Positions 34,888 through 43,858 of a stretch of 55,605 bases of DNA are shown piece by piece. Position numbers and translations under genes: made by a program. Under the pieces are notes generated by a model, which made no database searches, was not told where the DNA came from, and was given only the letters and a program-made list of their open reading frames with translations. The first letter of the stretch is position 1, and each line of letters begins with the position of its first letter. Source of the DNA: Flavobacteriaceae bacterium (GTDB lineage Bacteria; Bacteroidota; Bacteroidia; Flavobacteriales; Flavobacteriaceae); contig CANGUP010000002.1 in NCBI GenBank assembly GCA_947457105.1, positions 1 to 55,605 on the forward strand. Direction: 5' to 3'.

Positions 34888-35478
34888 ATGAATTCAATTA
34901 TAGAGAAAAGTTTGAAAGACAGTTTTTCATACCAAGAATATAGAGATTTTGTAACTGATTTGGCTAAAGAAGATAAAACTACTGGTCATGAACAAAGAGA
35001 AGATCTAATACATTACACACAATTGAACGAAGTAAGATTGCATCGATTGGATAAAACCATTCAAGCTGTTGATGAAGTGAAAACTGTTTTACAAAATCTG
35101 TCTAAAGAATATACTTGGTTGGTTATTTCAGAAAGTTGGTGTGGTGATGCTGCGCAAATTCTTCCGGTTATAAATAAAATGGCAGAAGCTTCAGATAAAA
35201 TAGATTTAAGAATTGTACTTCGTGACGATAATGAAGATTTGATGAATTTATTTTTGACAAATGGAACCAAATCAATTCCGAAATTAATTATTATTGATAA
35301 AGCTACTAACGAAGTTGTAAATGATTTTGGACCTAGACCAAAAGGCGCTAAACAACTAATTTTAGATTACAAAGCTGCTCACGGAGTTGTTGACGAAACT
35401 GCTAAAATTGAACTACAAAAATGGTACTTGCAAGACAAAGGAGTTTCTACTCAAAAGGAAATTATGGAGTTACTTTAA
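34888..35478 (+). CDS. Thioredoxin-like family protein with a single-cysteine WCGDA motif
   Basis: A 196-residue cytoplasmic protein with a thioredoxin-like core in its second half: TWLVISESWCGDAAQILPVI aligns with the beta1-CxxC region, and TNGTKSIPKLIIIDK supplies the cis-proline. The second cysteine of CxxC is replaced, leaving WCGDA, so a classic dithiol mechanism is not possible. The family is widespread in Bacteroidota and its role is unknown; monothiol or glutaredoxin-like chemistry is conceivable. It has its own promoter box and converges on the beta-barrel gene that follows. Confidence 0.87.
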   Translation: MNSIIEKSLKDSFSYQEYRDFVTDLAKEDKTTGHEQREDLIHYTQLNEVRLHRLDKTIQAVDEVKTVLQNLSKEYTWLVISESWCGDAAQILPVINKMAEASDKIDLRIVLRDDNEDLMNLFLTNGTKSIPKLIIIDKATNEVVNDFGPRPKGAKQLILDYKAAHGVVDETAKIELQKWYLQDKGVSTQKEIMELL

Positions 35479-35484
35479 TAGCTA

Positions 35485-36084
35485 TTAATTAAACACAGGA
35501 ATAGTCAACCCCAAACTGAAACTTCCGCTGTTTTCAATGTTTCTAACCCCAAATCCATTGACACTAACATCGGCAAAAATGATAATTTCATCACCTAGGC
35601 CAACTCTAAATTTATTGTAATATCCTGAGAGATTTCCGCGTCCTATTGCGAAAGATTTTCCGAAACCATATTGTAAAAATAAAGAAAGGTCATCATTAAT
35701 TCTTGGTGTTAAAACTATGGAAGCGTAAACGGGAACGCTGAATAGTTTTTGTTGGGCAACGACATCAAATCCGGTGTTCAAACTCAATCCAATCCATTCA
35801 CTGAAATGAATTCCGTAGCCAATTTTTGCTCCAATTCCATCAGGAAGAAACCAATAGTCACTTCGATTTCCATTCTCATCAATTTCACCATAAGTTTCAT
35901 TTCCTCTTAACGGAACAGTAATATCAAACATAATAAACTGACCATTTTCACTTAACGGTTTTGATTTTTCTTGTTCTTTATAAGATTCTAAATGACTTTT
36001 CTTGTCAGTTAAAGTGTCTTTTTGTGTTTGTGAAAAAGTGGTTGTTGACAAAAAGGTAAAAAGGAAAAAGAATATTTTTCTCAT
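35485..36084 (-). CDS. Outer-membrane beta-barrel-like hypothetical protein, 199 aa
   Basis: Signal peptide MRKIFFFLFTFLSTTTFSQ, then a charged linker (KDTLTDKKSHLESYKEQEKS) and about 150 residues with alternating strands (AKIGYGIHFSEWIGLSLNTG, FRVGLGDEIIIFADVSVNGF, GSFSLGLTIPVFN) consistent with a small barrel. I recognise no named family. Its start lies 3 bp after the truB stop on the same strand, so it is probably the last gene of the ftsX-DUF3098-uppP-truB transcript. Confidence 0.8.
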   Translation of the reverse strand: MRKIFFFLFTFLSTTTFSQTQKDTLTDKKSHLESYKEQEKSKPLSENGQFIMFDITVPLRGNETYGEIDENGNRSDYWFLPDGIGAKIGYGIHFSEWIGLSLNTGFDVVAQQKLFSVPVYASIVLTPRINDDLSLFLQYGFGKSFAIGRGNLSGYYNKFRVGLGDEIIIFADVSVNGFGVRNIENSGSFSLGLTIPVFN

Positions 36085-36087
36085 AAA

Positions 36088-36768
36088 TTAATTTTCAAAT
36101 GCTTCTGGCGAAACGCCATTAATTACATCATAATCGCCAATTTTTGTTCTTCGCAAAGCTGATAAGTAAGCTCCTGAATTAAGTGCAATTCCAAAATCAA
36201 AAGCTAAGGAGCGAATGTAAGTTCCTTTACTGCATTTTACTCTGAAATCTATTTCTGGTAGTGCAATTCTTGTGATTTCAAACTCGTGAATTGTTGTTTT
36301 TCTTGAGGCAATTTCAACCTCTTCTCCTGCACGAGCGTGTTCATATAATCGTTTTCCATCTTTCTTGATAGCAGAAAAAACAGGTGGTTTTTGATCTATT
36401 TCTCCAAGAAATTGTTTGGTTGTTTCTAGAATTAAGGCTTCCGAAATATGTTCGGTTGGAAAAGTAGCATCAACTTCAGTTTCTAAATCGTAACTTGGCG
36501 TTGTTGCTCCAACGGTAATTGTTCCAGTATATTCTTTGGCTTGTGCTTGAATTTCTGTAATTCGTTTTGTGAATTTTCCTGTGCAAATAATTAATAAACC
36601 AGTCGCCAAAGGATCTAAAGTACCAGCGTGACCAATTTTGAATTTTTTAGGTAAATCGTATTTTCTTTTTAAAATGTATTTCAATTTATTCACCGCTTGA
36701 AATGAACTCCAAGTTAACGGTTTGTCAATTAAAAGAATTTGACCTTCAAGAAAATCTTCGGCTGTCAT
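36088..36768 (-). CDS. truB: tRNA pseudouridine(55) synthase
   Basis: Isomerises U55 in the T-loop of tRNAs. The catalytic motif GHAGTLDPLATGLLIICTGK holds the nucleophile Asp52. An N-terminal LLIDKPLTWSSFQAVNKL block and YTGTITVGATTPSYDLETE are also typical, as is CSKGTYIRSLAFDFG. Length 226 is short for TruB because the C-terminal PUA domain is missing, which is common in Bacteroidota. The start codon shares one base with the uppP stop. Confidence 0.97.
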   Translation of the reverse strand: MTAEDFLEGQILLIDKPLTWSSFQAVNKLKYILKRKYDLPKKFKIGHAGTLDPLATGLLIICTGKFTKRITEIQAQAKEYTGTITVGATTPSYDLETEVDATFPTEHISEALILETTKQFLGEIDQKPPVFSAIKKDGKRLYEHARAGEEVEIASRKTTIHEFEITRIALPEIDFRVKCSKGTYIRSLAFDFGIALNSGAYLSALRRTKIGDYDVINGVSPEAFEN

Positions 36769-37565
36769 TAAATTATTGTTAGTTTTTGAACAAAGAAGTG
36801 TATTAACAAAACGGCAATTCCAGCCACAATTCGGTAATAACCAAAGACTTTAAAACCATTTTTAGATAAAAATCCGATGAATGATTTAATCGCAATCATG
36901 GCTACAATAAAGCCAACAAAATTACCAATAATCAATAGATTAACTTGTTCGTCAGATAAAACAAATCCGGCTTTGTAATAGTCATAACATTTTTTAACTG
37001 TTGCTCCAAGCATCGTTGGAACGGCTAAAAAAAACGAAAATTCGGCAGCAGTTGTTTTTGATAATTTTTGTGACATTCCACCAACAATACTTGCACCACT
37101 TCGTGAAACTCCGGGAATCATAGCTAAACATTGGAAGATTCCAATTTTGAAAGCTGTTGCGTAATTGATTTCCTTAACGACTTCTGTTTCTTCTTTTGGT
37201 GTAAACCATTCGTCAACTTTTAGTAAAATAATTCCACCTATAATTAGTGAAATGGCTACCGTAATTGGATTTTCAAGCAAACCATCTATAAAATCACTTA
37301 ATAATAATCCTAAAACGATAGCAGGAATAAATCCAATCAACAGTTTGAAATAGAAATCTATTGTTTGAAAAAAGCGTTTGAAGTATAAAACGACTACCGA
37401 TAAAATCGTTCCCAGCTGAATTACAATCGTAAAAAGTTTGGTAAAATCATCGTGAGCAATTCCAAAAAAAGAGGAAGCAATAATCATGTGACCAGTTGAA
37501 GAAACAGGTAAAAATTCGGTTATTCCTTCAATAATTGCAAGAATAATGGCTTGTAAATAATCCAT
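36768..37565 (-). CDS. uppP: Undecaprenyl-diphosphatase
   Basis: Integral membrane phosphatase (BacA family) that recycles undecaprenyl diphosphate for peptidoglycan and O-antigen synthesis; overexpression is linked to bacitracin resistance. The two signature regions are present: [20 protein letters not shown] (residues 14-33, catalytic Glu/Ser/His) and [14 protein letters not shown] with the conserved arginine. About eight TM segments are visible in 265 residues. It lies between the DUF3098 and truB genes, all tightly packed. Confidence 0.97.
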   Translation of the reverse strand: MDYLQAIILAIIEGITEFLPVSSTGHMIIASSFFGIAHDDFTKLFTIVIQLGTILSVVVLYFKRFFQTIDFYFKLLIGFIPAIVLGLLLSDFIDGLLENPITVAISLIIGGIILLKVDEWFTPKEETEVVKEINYATAFKIGIFQCLAMIPGVSRSGASIVGGMSQKLSKTTAAEFSFFLAVPTMLGATVKKCYDYYKAGFVLSDEQVNLLIIGNFVGFIVAMIAIKSFIGFLSKNGFKVFGYYRIVAGIAVLLIHFFVQKLTII

Positions 37566-37568
37566 TAA

Positions 37569-37808
37569 TTATTTTTTTGGATTTTTGAAAATAGAATAAA
37601 TTGTAATTCCAAAACCAATTAAAACCACTGTTGGAGCCAATCTAATTCTTCTGAAACTAAATACATCTTCATTAAAAACTTTTGGATCAGTGCTTCCACC
37701 ACCAGACATTAATATAAATCCTAAGGCAATAACTGCAATTCCAATTAAAAGAAATTTATAGTTGATTTGATCAAAAAGAAAATCTGGTTTTTGTTCGTTA
37801 TTTTTCAT
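37569..37808 (-). CDS. DUF3098-family small membrane protein
   Basis: 79 residues with two TM helices (FLLIGIAVIALGFILMSGGG and RLAPTVVLIGFGITIYSIF) around a conserved loop GGGSTDPKVFNEDVFSFRRI. This matches DUF3098, a Bacteroidota family regularly encoded between ftsX and uppP. The constant linkage suggests a role in the cell envelope or division, but none is shown. It lies 3 bp before the uppP start and 29 bp after ftsX. Confidence 0.9.
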   Translation of the reverse strand: MKNNEQKPDFLFDQINYKFLLIGIAVIALGFILMSGGGSTDPKVFNEDVFSFRRIRLAPTVVLIGFGITIYSIFKNPKK

Positions 37809-37837
37809 AAGTATTCTTTCTTGTATCTATTTGTCTA

Positions 37838-38713
37838 TTAGTATAAATCGTCAGTTCTTAAATTTAAGAAACGTTGTGTCGCAAAGTGAGTACTTATCCA
37901 AGTTATTAAAACTCCCAGAACTAAAACTCCTAATAACACCACAATAGTTAATTCAATATCTTTAAAAATATCCAATGCAGGATAGTTTGTTGACACATAT
38001 AAAAGAACTCCAAGTAATGCTAATACAGCCAAAGCAGCTCCAATAATTCCTAAAATAATGCTTCTTTTTACAAATGGTTTTCTAATAAATGATTTTGTTG
38101 CACCAACCATCTGCATAGTTTTAATAATAAATCTGTTGGCATAAATAGAAAGACGCATAGAACTATTAATTAGTAAAACAGAAATAAAAGCAAAAACACC
38201 ACTTACAATTAAAACCCACATACTTATGGTTTTTACGTTGTCGTTAACTAATGTGATTAATTGTTTGTCATAAACTACATCGGCAACCAAAGGATTTTTA
38301 CGTATTTGACTTTCCACTTTAGAGAAACCAGGATTAGTTACATAATCTGCTTTAAGGTGAATGTCGTACGAGTTTTGCAATGGATTTACTCCAAGAAATT
38401 GCATAAAATCTTCTCCAATTACTTCTTTATGTTGTTTGGCAGCAGTTTCTTTTGAAACATATTTGAAATCTTTAGCAAATTTTCCAGCTGTCATTTCAGC
38501 TTCAAATTTCTTGAAAACATTGTCGTTGGCTTCGTTTTTAAAGAAAACAGTCATTACAATATCTTCTTTAAAGTTATCTGATAAACGTTTAGAATTGATA
38601 ATGAAAAGACCAAGCATTCCTAGTAAAAATAATACTAAAAACACACTCATCACAACTGAAACATAGGAAGTGATTACTCTTCTTTTTTGAAATTTATCGA
38701 AATTTGATGACAT
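37838..38713 (-). CDS. ftsX: Cell division protein FtsX (permease-like)
   Basis: Membrane partner of the FtsE ATPase that controls peptidoglycan hydrolases at the division site. It has a cytoplasmic N-terminus (KFQKRRVITSYVSVVMSVFL), one TM, a periplasmic domain of about 120 residues (ENDNVFKKFEAEM-like to VYDKQLITLVNDN), then three more TMs typical of FtsX/MacB: VLIVSGVFAFISVLLINSSM, IILGIIGAALAVLALLGVLL and a last one near the C-terminus ending ITWISTHFATQRFLNL. Length 291 is normal. FtsE is not in the window. It is divergent from leuS, with 220 bp between them. Confidence 0.96.
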   Translation of the reverse strand: MSSNFDKFQKRRVITSYVSVVMSVFLVLFLLGMLGLFIINSKRLSDNFKEDIVMTVFFKNEANDNVFKKFEAEMTAGKFAKDFKYVSKETAAKQHKEVIGEDFMQFLGVNPLQNSYDIHLKADYVTNPGFSKVESQIRKNPLVADVVYDKQLITLVNDNVKTISMWVLIVSGVFAFISVLLINSSMRLSIYANRFIIKTMQMVGATKSFIRKPFVKRSIILGIIGAALAVLALLGVLLYVSTNYPALDIFKDIELTIVVLLGVLVLGVLITWISTHFATQRFLNLRTDDLY

Positions 38714-38780
38714 ACATTGTAATTTAAGCCGTAAAAATAATAAAGAATTTGTTTATTCATAGTTTATAACGTTTAAAGTT

Positions 38781-38809
38781 TTGAGTTTAGTACAATAAAT
38801 GTAAATTTG
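38781..38809 (+). promoter_or_regulatory. leuS promoter
   Basis: TTG (38781-38783), 18-nt spacer, then TAAATTTG (38802-38809), a good sigma-ABfr-type promoter. It leaves a leader of about 120 nt before the leuS ATG. Confidence 0.55.
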
Positions 38810-38827
38810 TGGCCAATTAGCGTAGAC

Positions 38828-38848
38828 ATTAACTTTCGATTAACTTTC
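38828..38848 (+). repeat. Direct repeat ATTAACTTTC with 11-bp phasing in the leuS leader
   Basis: ATTAACTTTC at 38828-38837 and 38839-38848, spaced one helical turn apart, within the presumed leuS leader. It may be a protein-binding site or chance in A+T-rich sequence. Confidence 0.35.
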
Positions 38849-38933
38849 AAGGTTTTAAGTAAAAAAATTAAGAAAGTAAATTCTTACAATAGTAATGTTT
38901 ATCGCCGCTAAAATTTTAATGTAAAAAGGACGA

Positions 38934-41900
38934 ATGAAATACTTTCACGAACAAATCGAAGCCAAATGGCAACAATACTGGGCAGAAAACCAAACTTTTG
39001 CTGCGTCAAATAACAGCGAAAAGCCAAAATATTACGTTTTGGACATGTTTCCTTATCCATCTGGAGCAGGATTACACGTTGGGCATCCGCTAGGTTATAT
39101 TGCATCCGATATTGTAGCTCGATTCAAACGTCATAAAGGTTTTAATGTGTTGCATCCACAAGGTTATGACTCTTTTGGTTTGCCAGCAGAACAATATGCT
39201 ATCCAAACTGGGCAACATCCAGATACAACAACCAAAGAAAATATTGCGCGTTACCGTGAACAATTAGATAAAATTGGATTTTCATTCGATTGGAGTAGAG
39301 AAGTACGCACTTCAAATGCCGATTATTACAAACACACGCAATGGATTTTCATTCAATTGTTCAATTCGTGGTACAATAAAAATACAGATAAAGCAGAAGA
39401 TATTGCAACTTTGATTTCTTTGTTTTCAAATGAAGGAAATACTGCTGTTAATGCTGTCTGTGATGATAATATTGCACCTTTCACAGCATCTGAATGGAAT
39501 GCTTTTTCATCAGAAGAACAGCAAAAAATACTTTTACAATATAGATTAACGTATTTAGCAGAAACCGAAGTAAACTGGTGTCCAGCATTAGGAACAGTTT
39601 TGGCAAACGACGAAATCGTAAATGGTGTTTCAGAACGTGGTGGTCATCCTGTTATTCGTAAGAAAATGACGCAATGGTCAATGCGAATTTCTGCTTATGC
39701 CGAAAGATTATTGCAAGGTTTAGAAACCATAGATTGGAGCGAATCGATAAAAGAATCACAAAGAAACTGGATTGGAAAATCAGTTGGAGCTTCGGTTGAT
39801 TTCAAATTGAAAGATTCAGATAAACTAATTTCAGTTTTCACAACTCGTCCTGATACCATTTTCGGAGTTACGTTTATGACTTTGGCTCCAGAGCACGAAT
39901 TGGTTTCACAAATCACAACGCCAGAACAAAAAGCTGCGGTTGAAGCATATGTGGAAGCAACAGCAAAACGTTCCGAAAGAGAGAGAATGGCGGATGTAAA
40001 AACCATTTCAGGAGTTTTCACTGGTGCGTTTGCCGAACATCCATTTACCAAAGAACCAATTCCAGTTTGGATTGGCGATTACGTTTTGGCAGGTTACGGA
40101 ACAGGCGCAGTTATGGCGGTTCCATGTGGTGATGAGCGTGATTATGCTTTTGCGAATTTCTTCAAAGGAACTCACGGAATGCCTGAAATTAAAAACATTT
40201 TCAATCAAGATATTTCTGAAGCGGCTTATGGTGAAAAAGGCAGTTTCGAATTAGTAAATTCTGATTTCCTTAACGGATTGGGTTACAAAGACGGAACAAA
40301 AAAAATCATAGAAGAACTAGAAAAAATTGGACAAGGAAAAGGTAAAACCAATTACCGTTTGCGTGATGCGGTTTTCTCTCGTCAAAGATATTGGGGTGAA
40401 CCCTTTCCAGTGTATTATGTGAATGGATTGCCACAAATGATTGATGCCAAACATTTACCAATTGTATTGCCAGAAGTAGAAAAATATTTGCCAACCGAAG
40501 ACGGACAACCGCCATTAGGAAACGCAACTACTTGGGCTTGGGATAGTGTGAATTGTTCAGTTGTTGGTAATGATTTGATTGACAACAAAACGATTTTTCC
40601 TTTAGAATTAAACACCATGCCAGGTTGGGCAGGAAGTTCGTGGTATTGGATGCGTTATATGGATGCACAAAATGAAAACGAATTTGCCTCAGCCGACGCA
40701 CTAAAATATTGGGAAAATGTAGATTTATATATTGGAGGAAGCGAACACGCAACCGGACATTTATTATACTCTCGTTTTTGGAACAAATTCCTAAAAGACA
40801 GAGGTTACGCACCAACAGAAGAACCATTCAAAAAGTTGATCAATCAAGGAATGATTTTGGGAATGAGTGCGTTTGTTTATAGAACCTATTTTGACATAAC
40901 TTGGGCGGAACAAGGCAACTCAACTAATGAGATGACTGAGCTATTTAAAAAATTAATAAATGAAAATCCAATTCTTTTTTCCAAAGGCATTAAAGAAAGT
41001 ATCGAAAGAGGAAATGTTACTGATGAAATAAATCAAAGAATTTCAGAAATTGAAAAGAAGTTTGAGGTTTTAATGACTAATAAAATATCAAATTTAGAAA
41101 GTTGTGGTGTTAGTGTGAAATTTGATTTTACTCCAATCCACGTTGATTTAGCAGTAATAAATGATATCACAAACGAATTAAACATTGAAGCATTTAAAAA
41201 TTATCCACTATATTCTGATTATAAAGATGCAGAATTCGTATTAGAAGATGGAAAATACATCGTTGGTCGCGAAGTAGAAAAAATGTCCAAATCAAAATAC
41301 AATGTTGTCAATCCAGATGATATTTGTAATGATTATGGTGCTGATACGTTGCGTTTATATGAAATGTTTTTAGGTCCATTGGAACAAGCAAAACCATGGA
41401 ATACTGCTGGAATTACTGGAGTTTCAGGTTTCTTGAAAAAACTATGGCGTTTGTATTTTGATGATAATGGTCCTATTGTAACAAACGACGAACCAACAGC
41501 AGATATGTACAAATCGTTACATAAAACCATCAAAAAAGTTACTGAAGATATCGAGAATTTCTCTTTCAACACATCAGTTTCACAGTTTATGATTTGCGTA
41601 AACGAATTGGCAACTATGAAATGCAATAGCAGAAAAATTTTGGAACCATTAGCGATTTTGGTTTCGCCGTATGCGCCACACATTGCTGAAGAATTATGGT
41701 CGCAATTAGGTCATGAAGGCTCGGTTTCAACTGTAGCTTTTCCAATTTGTGAAGAGAAATATTTAGTAGAATCTGAAAAAGAATATCCAGTTTCGTTTAA
41801 TGGTAAAATGCGTTTCACGATCAAATTACCTTTAGATTTAACCGTTCCACAAATTCAAGAAATTGTTATGGCAGACGAACGTACTATAAAACAATTAGAC

Positions 41901-41960
41901 GGAAGAACTCCAAATAAAATAATCATCGTTCCAGGAAAAGTGATTAACTTGGTTGGATAA
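38934..41960 (+). CDS. leuS: Leucyl-tRNA synthetase with an enlarged insert before KMSKS
   Basis: Class Ia synthetase that charges tRNA-Leu. The HIGH motif is PYPSGAGLHVGHPLGY (HVGH), the editing (CP1) domain spans roughly residues 230-440 with a TTRPDTIFGVTF core, and the second catalytic motif is EKMSKSKYN near residue 785. A lineage-type insert near residues 145-200 (ATLISLFSNEGNTAVNAV) is usual in flavobacteria. Unusual is an about 82-residue helical, Lys/Glu-rich segment at residues 651-732 (nt 40884-41129) where I expect only about 20-30 residues. It explains the 1008-residue length. The gene appears intact, with an AAAGGA ribosome-binding site. Confidence 0.97.
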   Translation: MKYFHEQIEAKWQQYWAENQTFAASNNSEKPKYYVLDMFPYPSGAGLHVGHPLGYIASDIVARFKRHKGFNVLHPQGYDSFGLPAEQYAIQTGQHPDTTTKENIARYREQLDKIGFSFDWSREVRTSNADYYKHTQWIFIQLFNSWYNKNTDKAEDIATLISLFSNEGNTAVNAVCDDNIAPFTASEWNAFSSEEQQKILLQYRLTYLAETEVNWCPALGTVLANDEIVNGVSERGGHPVIRKKMTQWSMRISAYAERLLQGLETIDWSESIKESQRNWIGKSVGASVDFKLKDSDKLISVFTTRPDTIFGVTFMTLAPEHELVSQITTPEQKAAVEAYVEATAKRSERERMADVKTISGVFTGAFAEHPFTKEPIPVWIGDYVLAGYGTGAVMAVPCGDERDYAFANFFKGTHGMPEIKNIFNQDISEAAYGEKGSFELVNSDFLNGLGYKDGTKKIIEELEKIGQGKGKTNYRLRDAVFSRQRYWGEPFPVYYVNGLPQMIDAKHLPIVLPEVEKYLPTEDGQPPLGNATTWAWDSVNCSVVGNDLIDNKTIFPLELNTMPGWAGSSWYWMRYMDAQNENEFASADALKYWENVDLYIGGSEHATGHLLYSRFWNKFLKDRGYAPTEEPFKKLINQGMILGMSAFVYRTYFDITWAEQGNSTNEMTELFKKLINENPILFSKGIKESIERGNVTDEINQRISEIEKKFEVLMTNKISNLESCGVSVKFDFTPIHVDLAVINDITNELNIEAFKNYPLYSDYKDAEFVLEDGKYIVGREVEKMSKSKYNVVNPDDICNDYGADTLRLYEMFLGPLEQAKPWNTAGITGVSGFLKKLWRLYFDDNGPIVTNDEPTADMYKSLHKTIKKVTEDIENFSFNTSVSQFMICVNELATMKCNSRKILEPLAILVSPYAPHIAEELWSQLGHEGSVSTVAFPICEEKYLVESEKEYPVSFNGKMRFTIKLPLDLTVPQIQEIVMADERTIKQLDGRTPNKIIIVPGKVINLVG

Positions 41961-41976
41961 TTTTTAATTATTATTT

Positions 41977-42027
41977 ACCGCAAATTCGCAAATTACTATA
42001 TTGAAATTTGCGAATTTTCGGTTTTTT
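41977..42027 (+). terminator. leuS terminator
   Basis: ACCGCAAATTCGCAAATT (41977-41994) pairs with AATTTGCGAATTTTCGGT (42005-42022), one mismatch in 18 bp, followed by a T-run. Confidence 0.85.
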
Positions 42028-42107
42028 ATTTCTATTGTTTTCTTTTTGAGAAAATAAACGTTAGATAATTTAAAGTTAAAAATGAATTAGAAAAAAAATC
42101 TGATTTG

Positions 42108-42115
42108 TAGCTTTG
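42108..42115 (+). promoter_or_regulatory. -7 promoter box of the barrel gene at 42142
   Basis: TAGCTTTG matches TAnnTTTG and lies 26 bp before the ATG. Confidence 0.5.
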
Positions 42116-42141
42116 AAAAAATAACATTAATCAAAGTAAAT

Positions 42142-42813
42142 ATGAGAAATTTAAAAGTTTTAATCGCATTATTTTTTGTTAGTTGGTCATTTGCTCAGGA
42201 AAAGGAAGGAACTACAATTCCTGATAAACCAAAATTTTATTTCACTTACGGACTAAATGCTCAAGTTCAAGATGAGTTAAGCATTGATAAAAAGCTAAAA
42301 GCTGCTGGACTTCCTGAAGTTAATAGTTTTATTCCAGAGTTTTTTATAGGGATGACCTTGTTTGGAAAAAAATATTCTGGAGACATTGACTTTGGATTTT
42401 TAAATTCTAAAAATGCGGCCGGAAATAATGAAAATAGATATATTGGTTTTACTACAAGATTAAGAGTTCACTACAATTTAATAAACAAAGAAAAAGTTGC
42501 CTTCACAACAGGGTTAAATCTTTCAAATACTACAGGAGAATTAGTCGTTTTTACTAAAAATAACGTTATTGATCTTAATGATTTAACACCAGCCAATAAT
42601 GTTGGAAATCTGTCTTTAAGAAATAATTTATTCTTTGTAGGACCATCAGCATCATTGTATCTTTTTAATAATAAGTCTACCAAACTTAGAGTAAATGTTG
42701 GATATGAATTTGCATTTACAAACGGAAAATGGAAATCAGATTACGCCGATGTGAACAACACTGTTAAGGAACAAGGAAATAATCGTTTAGTTTTTGGTAT
42801 TACTTTATTGTAG
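42142..42813 (+). CDS. Outer-membrane beta-barrel hypothetical protein, 223 aa
   Basis: The signal peptide MRNLKVLIALFFVSWSFAQ is followed by strand-like amphipathic segments (KFYFTYGLNAQVQDEL, YIGFTTRLRVHYNLI, KVAFTTGLNLSNTTGELVVF, KLRVNVGYEFAFTNGKW) and a C-terminal LVFGITLL. It is compatible with an 8-10 strand barrel. No catalytic motif or named family is recognised. It stands between leuS and a small conserved gene, with its own -7 box. Confidence 0.8.
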   Translation: MRNLKVLIALFFVSWSFAQEKEGTTIPDKPKFYFTYGLNAQVQDELSIDKKLKAAGLPEVNSFIPEFFIGMTLFGKKYSGDIDFGFLNSKNAAGNNENRYIGFTTRLRVHYNLINKEKVAFTTGLNLSNTTGELVVFTKNNVIDLNDLTPANNVGNLSLRNNLFFVGPSASLYLFNNKSTKLRVNVGYEFAFTNGKWKSDYADVNNTVKEQGNNRLVFGITLL

Positions 42814-42862
42814 AATTTTGTAACATTTTTCATTTTTTACGTATAAGTGAGAAACAAATACA

Positions 42863-43048
42863 ATGAGAAAACACGAAGTTCACATTCTAAAGAAAACTGC
42901 TGGTTTTGGTGGAATGAAAGAAGAGTTAGCTAAAGAAGTAGAACATTTTCTTGATAAAAAAGTAAATGAAGGATATGAAATAGTCAATATTTCTTTTACT
43001 TATTATGAAGCTAGTGAGTTGATTGCGTTTATAACTATTTGTAGATAA
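42863..43048 (+). CDS. Small conserved hypothetical protein, 61 aa (DUF4177-like)
   Basis: A 61-residue protein: MRKHEVHILKKTAGFGGMKE, then a helix and VNEGYEIVNISFTYYEASEL. The pattern of a beta strand, a long amphipathic helix and a G-Y-E-I-V motif resembles the DUF4177 family (where it reads G-W-E-L-V), but the match is loose. There is no signal or TM. It lies 49 bp after the barrel gene and may share its transcript. Confidence 0.65.
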   Translation: MRKHEVHILKKTAGFGGMKEELAKEVEHFLDKKVNEGYEIVNISFTYYEASELIAFITICR

Positions 43049-43121
43049 TAAATGTCAACTTGTCATTTTTTAAATTTGGCTTGTAATTTGATATTACTCT
43101 ATAAACTTTAAATATAAAATT

Positions 43122-43811
43122 ATGGGAATGGGATATATGGTTTTAGCTGGAATTATCATGCTAATGAGTTGGTTCGTAAGCAACCGATTGGAAAGCAAAT
43201 TCGAGTTCTATTCAAAATTGCATTTACAAAACGGAATGTCTGGTGCTGAAATTGCCGAGAAAATGCTAGCAGACAATGGAATCTATGATGTAAAAGTAAT
43301 TTCAACACCAGGACAATTAACGGATCATTATAATCCGGCTGATAAAACAGTTAATTTGAGTGAATCAGTTTATAATCAAAGAAATGCCGCTGCTGCGGCA
43401 GTTGCTGCACACGAATGTGGACATGCTGTACAACATGCTACAGCTTATAGTATGTTGCAATTGCGTTCTAAATTGGTGCCAATAGTTTCTTTTGCATCCA
43501 ATATCGTTCAATGGATTTTGCTAGCTGGAATACTAATGGTAAATACTTTTCCATCTTTATTACTTGTTGGAATTGTAATTTTCTCTGCAACAACTTTGTT
43601 TACAATAATCACTTTACCAGTTGAATATGATGCAAGTAATAGAGCTTTAGCATGGTTGAAAAACAAAAATATGGTAAACCAAGCCGAATATGCAGGAGCT
43701 GAAGATTCACTAAAATGGGCAGCAAGAACTTATGTTGTAGCCGCAATTGGTTCGATAGGAACATTACTGTATTACATTTCTATCTTTATGGGTAGAAGTA
43801 ATGATGAATAA
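43122..43811 (+). CDS. Zinc metallopeptidase (YugP-type, neutral zinc peptidase family 2)
   Basis: A membrane-bound putative metalloprotease of 229 residues. It has an N-terminal TM (MVLAGIIMLMSWFVSN), a soluble segment, then the zinc-binding AAHECGHAVQHA with H97, E98 and H101 in an HExxH-like HECGH. Two TM helices (IVQWILLAGILMVNTFPSL and GIVIFSATTLFTIITLPVE) follow, then the third ligand region VEYDASNRA. The substrate is unknown. A terminator shared with the gene on the other strand follows. Confidence 0.92.
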   Translation: MGMGYMVLAGIIMLMSWFVSNRLESKFEFYSKLHLQNGMSGAEIAEKMLADNGIYDVKVISTPGQLTDHYNPADKTVNLSESVYNQRNAAAAAVAAHECGHAVQHATAYSMLQLRSKLVPIVSFASNIVQWILLAGILMVNTFPSLLLVGIVIFSATTLFTIITLPVEYDASNRALAWLKNKNMVNQAEYAGAEDSLKWAARTYVVAAIGSIGTLLYYISIFMGRSNDE

Positions 43812-43829
43812 TTTGAATCAAGTATAAAC

Positions 43830-43858
43830 AAAAATCCGTCATAACAGACGGATTTTTT
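43830..43858. terminator. Bidirectional terminator
   Basis: AAAATCCGTC, a 6-nt loop, then GACGGATTTT and further T. The A-run before and T-run after allow use from either side, by the metallopeptidase gene and by the convergent 92-aa gene. Confidence 0.85.

Noticed and set aside
38810..38933. T-box riboswitch upstream of leuS
   Set aside because: No T-box consensus (AGGGTGG-type), no specifier stem and no terminator hairpin; T-boxes are a Firmicutes feature.
40884..41129. leuS insert considered as an intein
   Set aside because: About 80 residues is too short, there is no N-terminal Cys/Ser splice block or C-terminal HN motif, and no homing endonuclease sequence.
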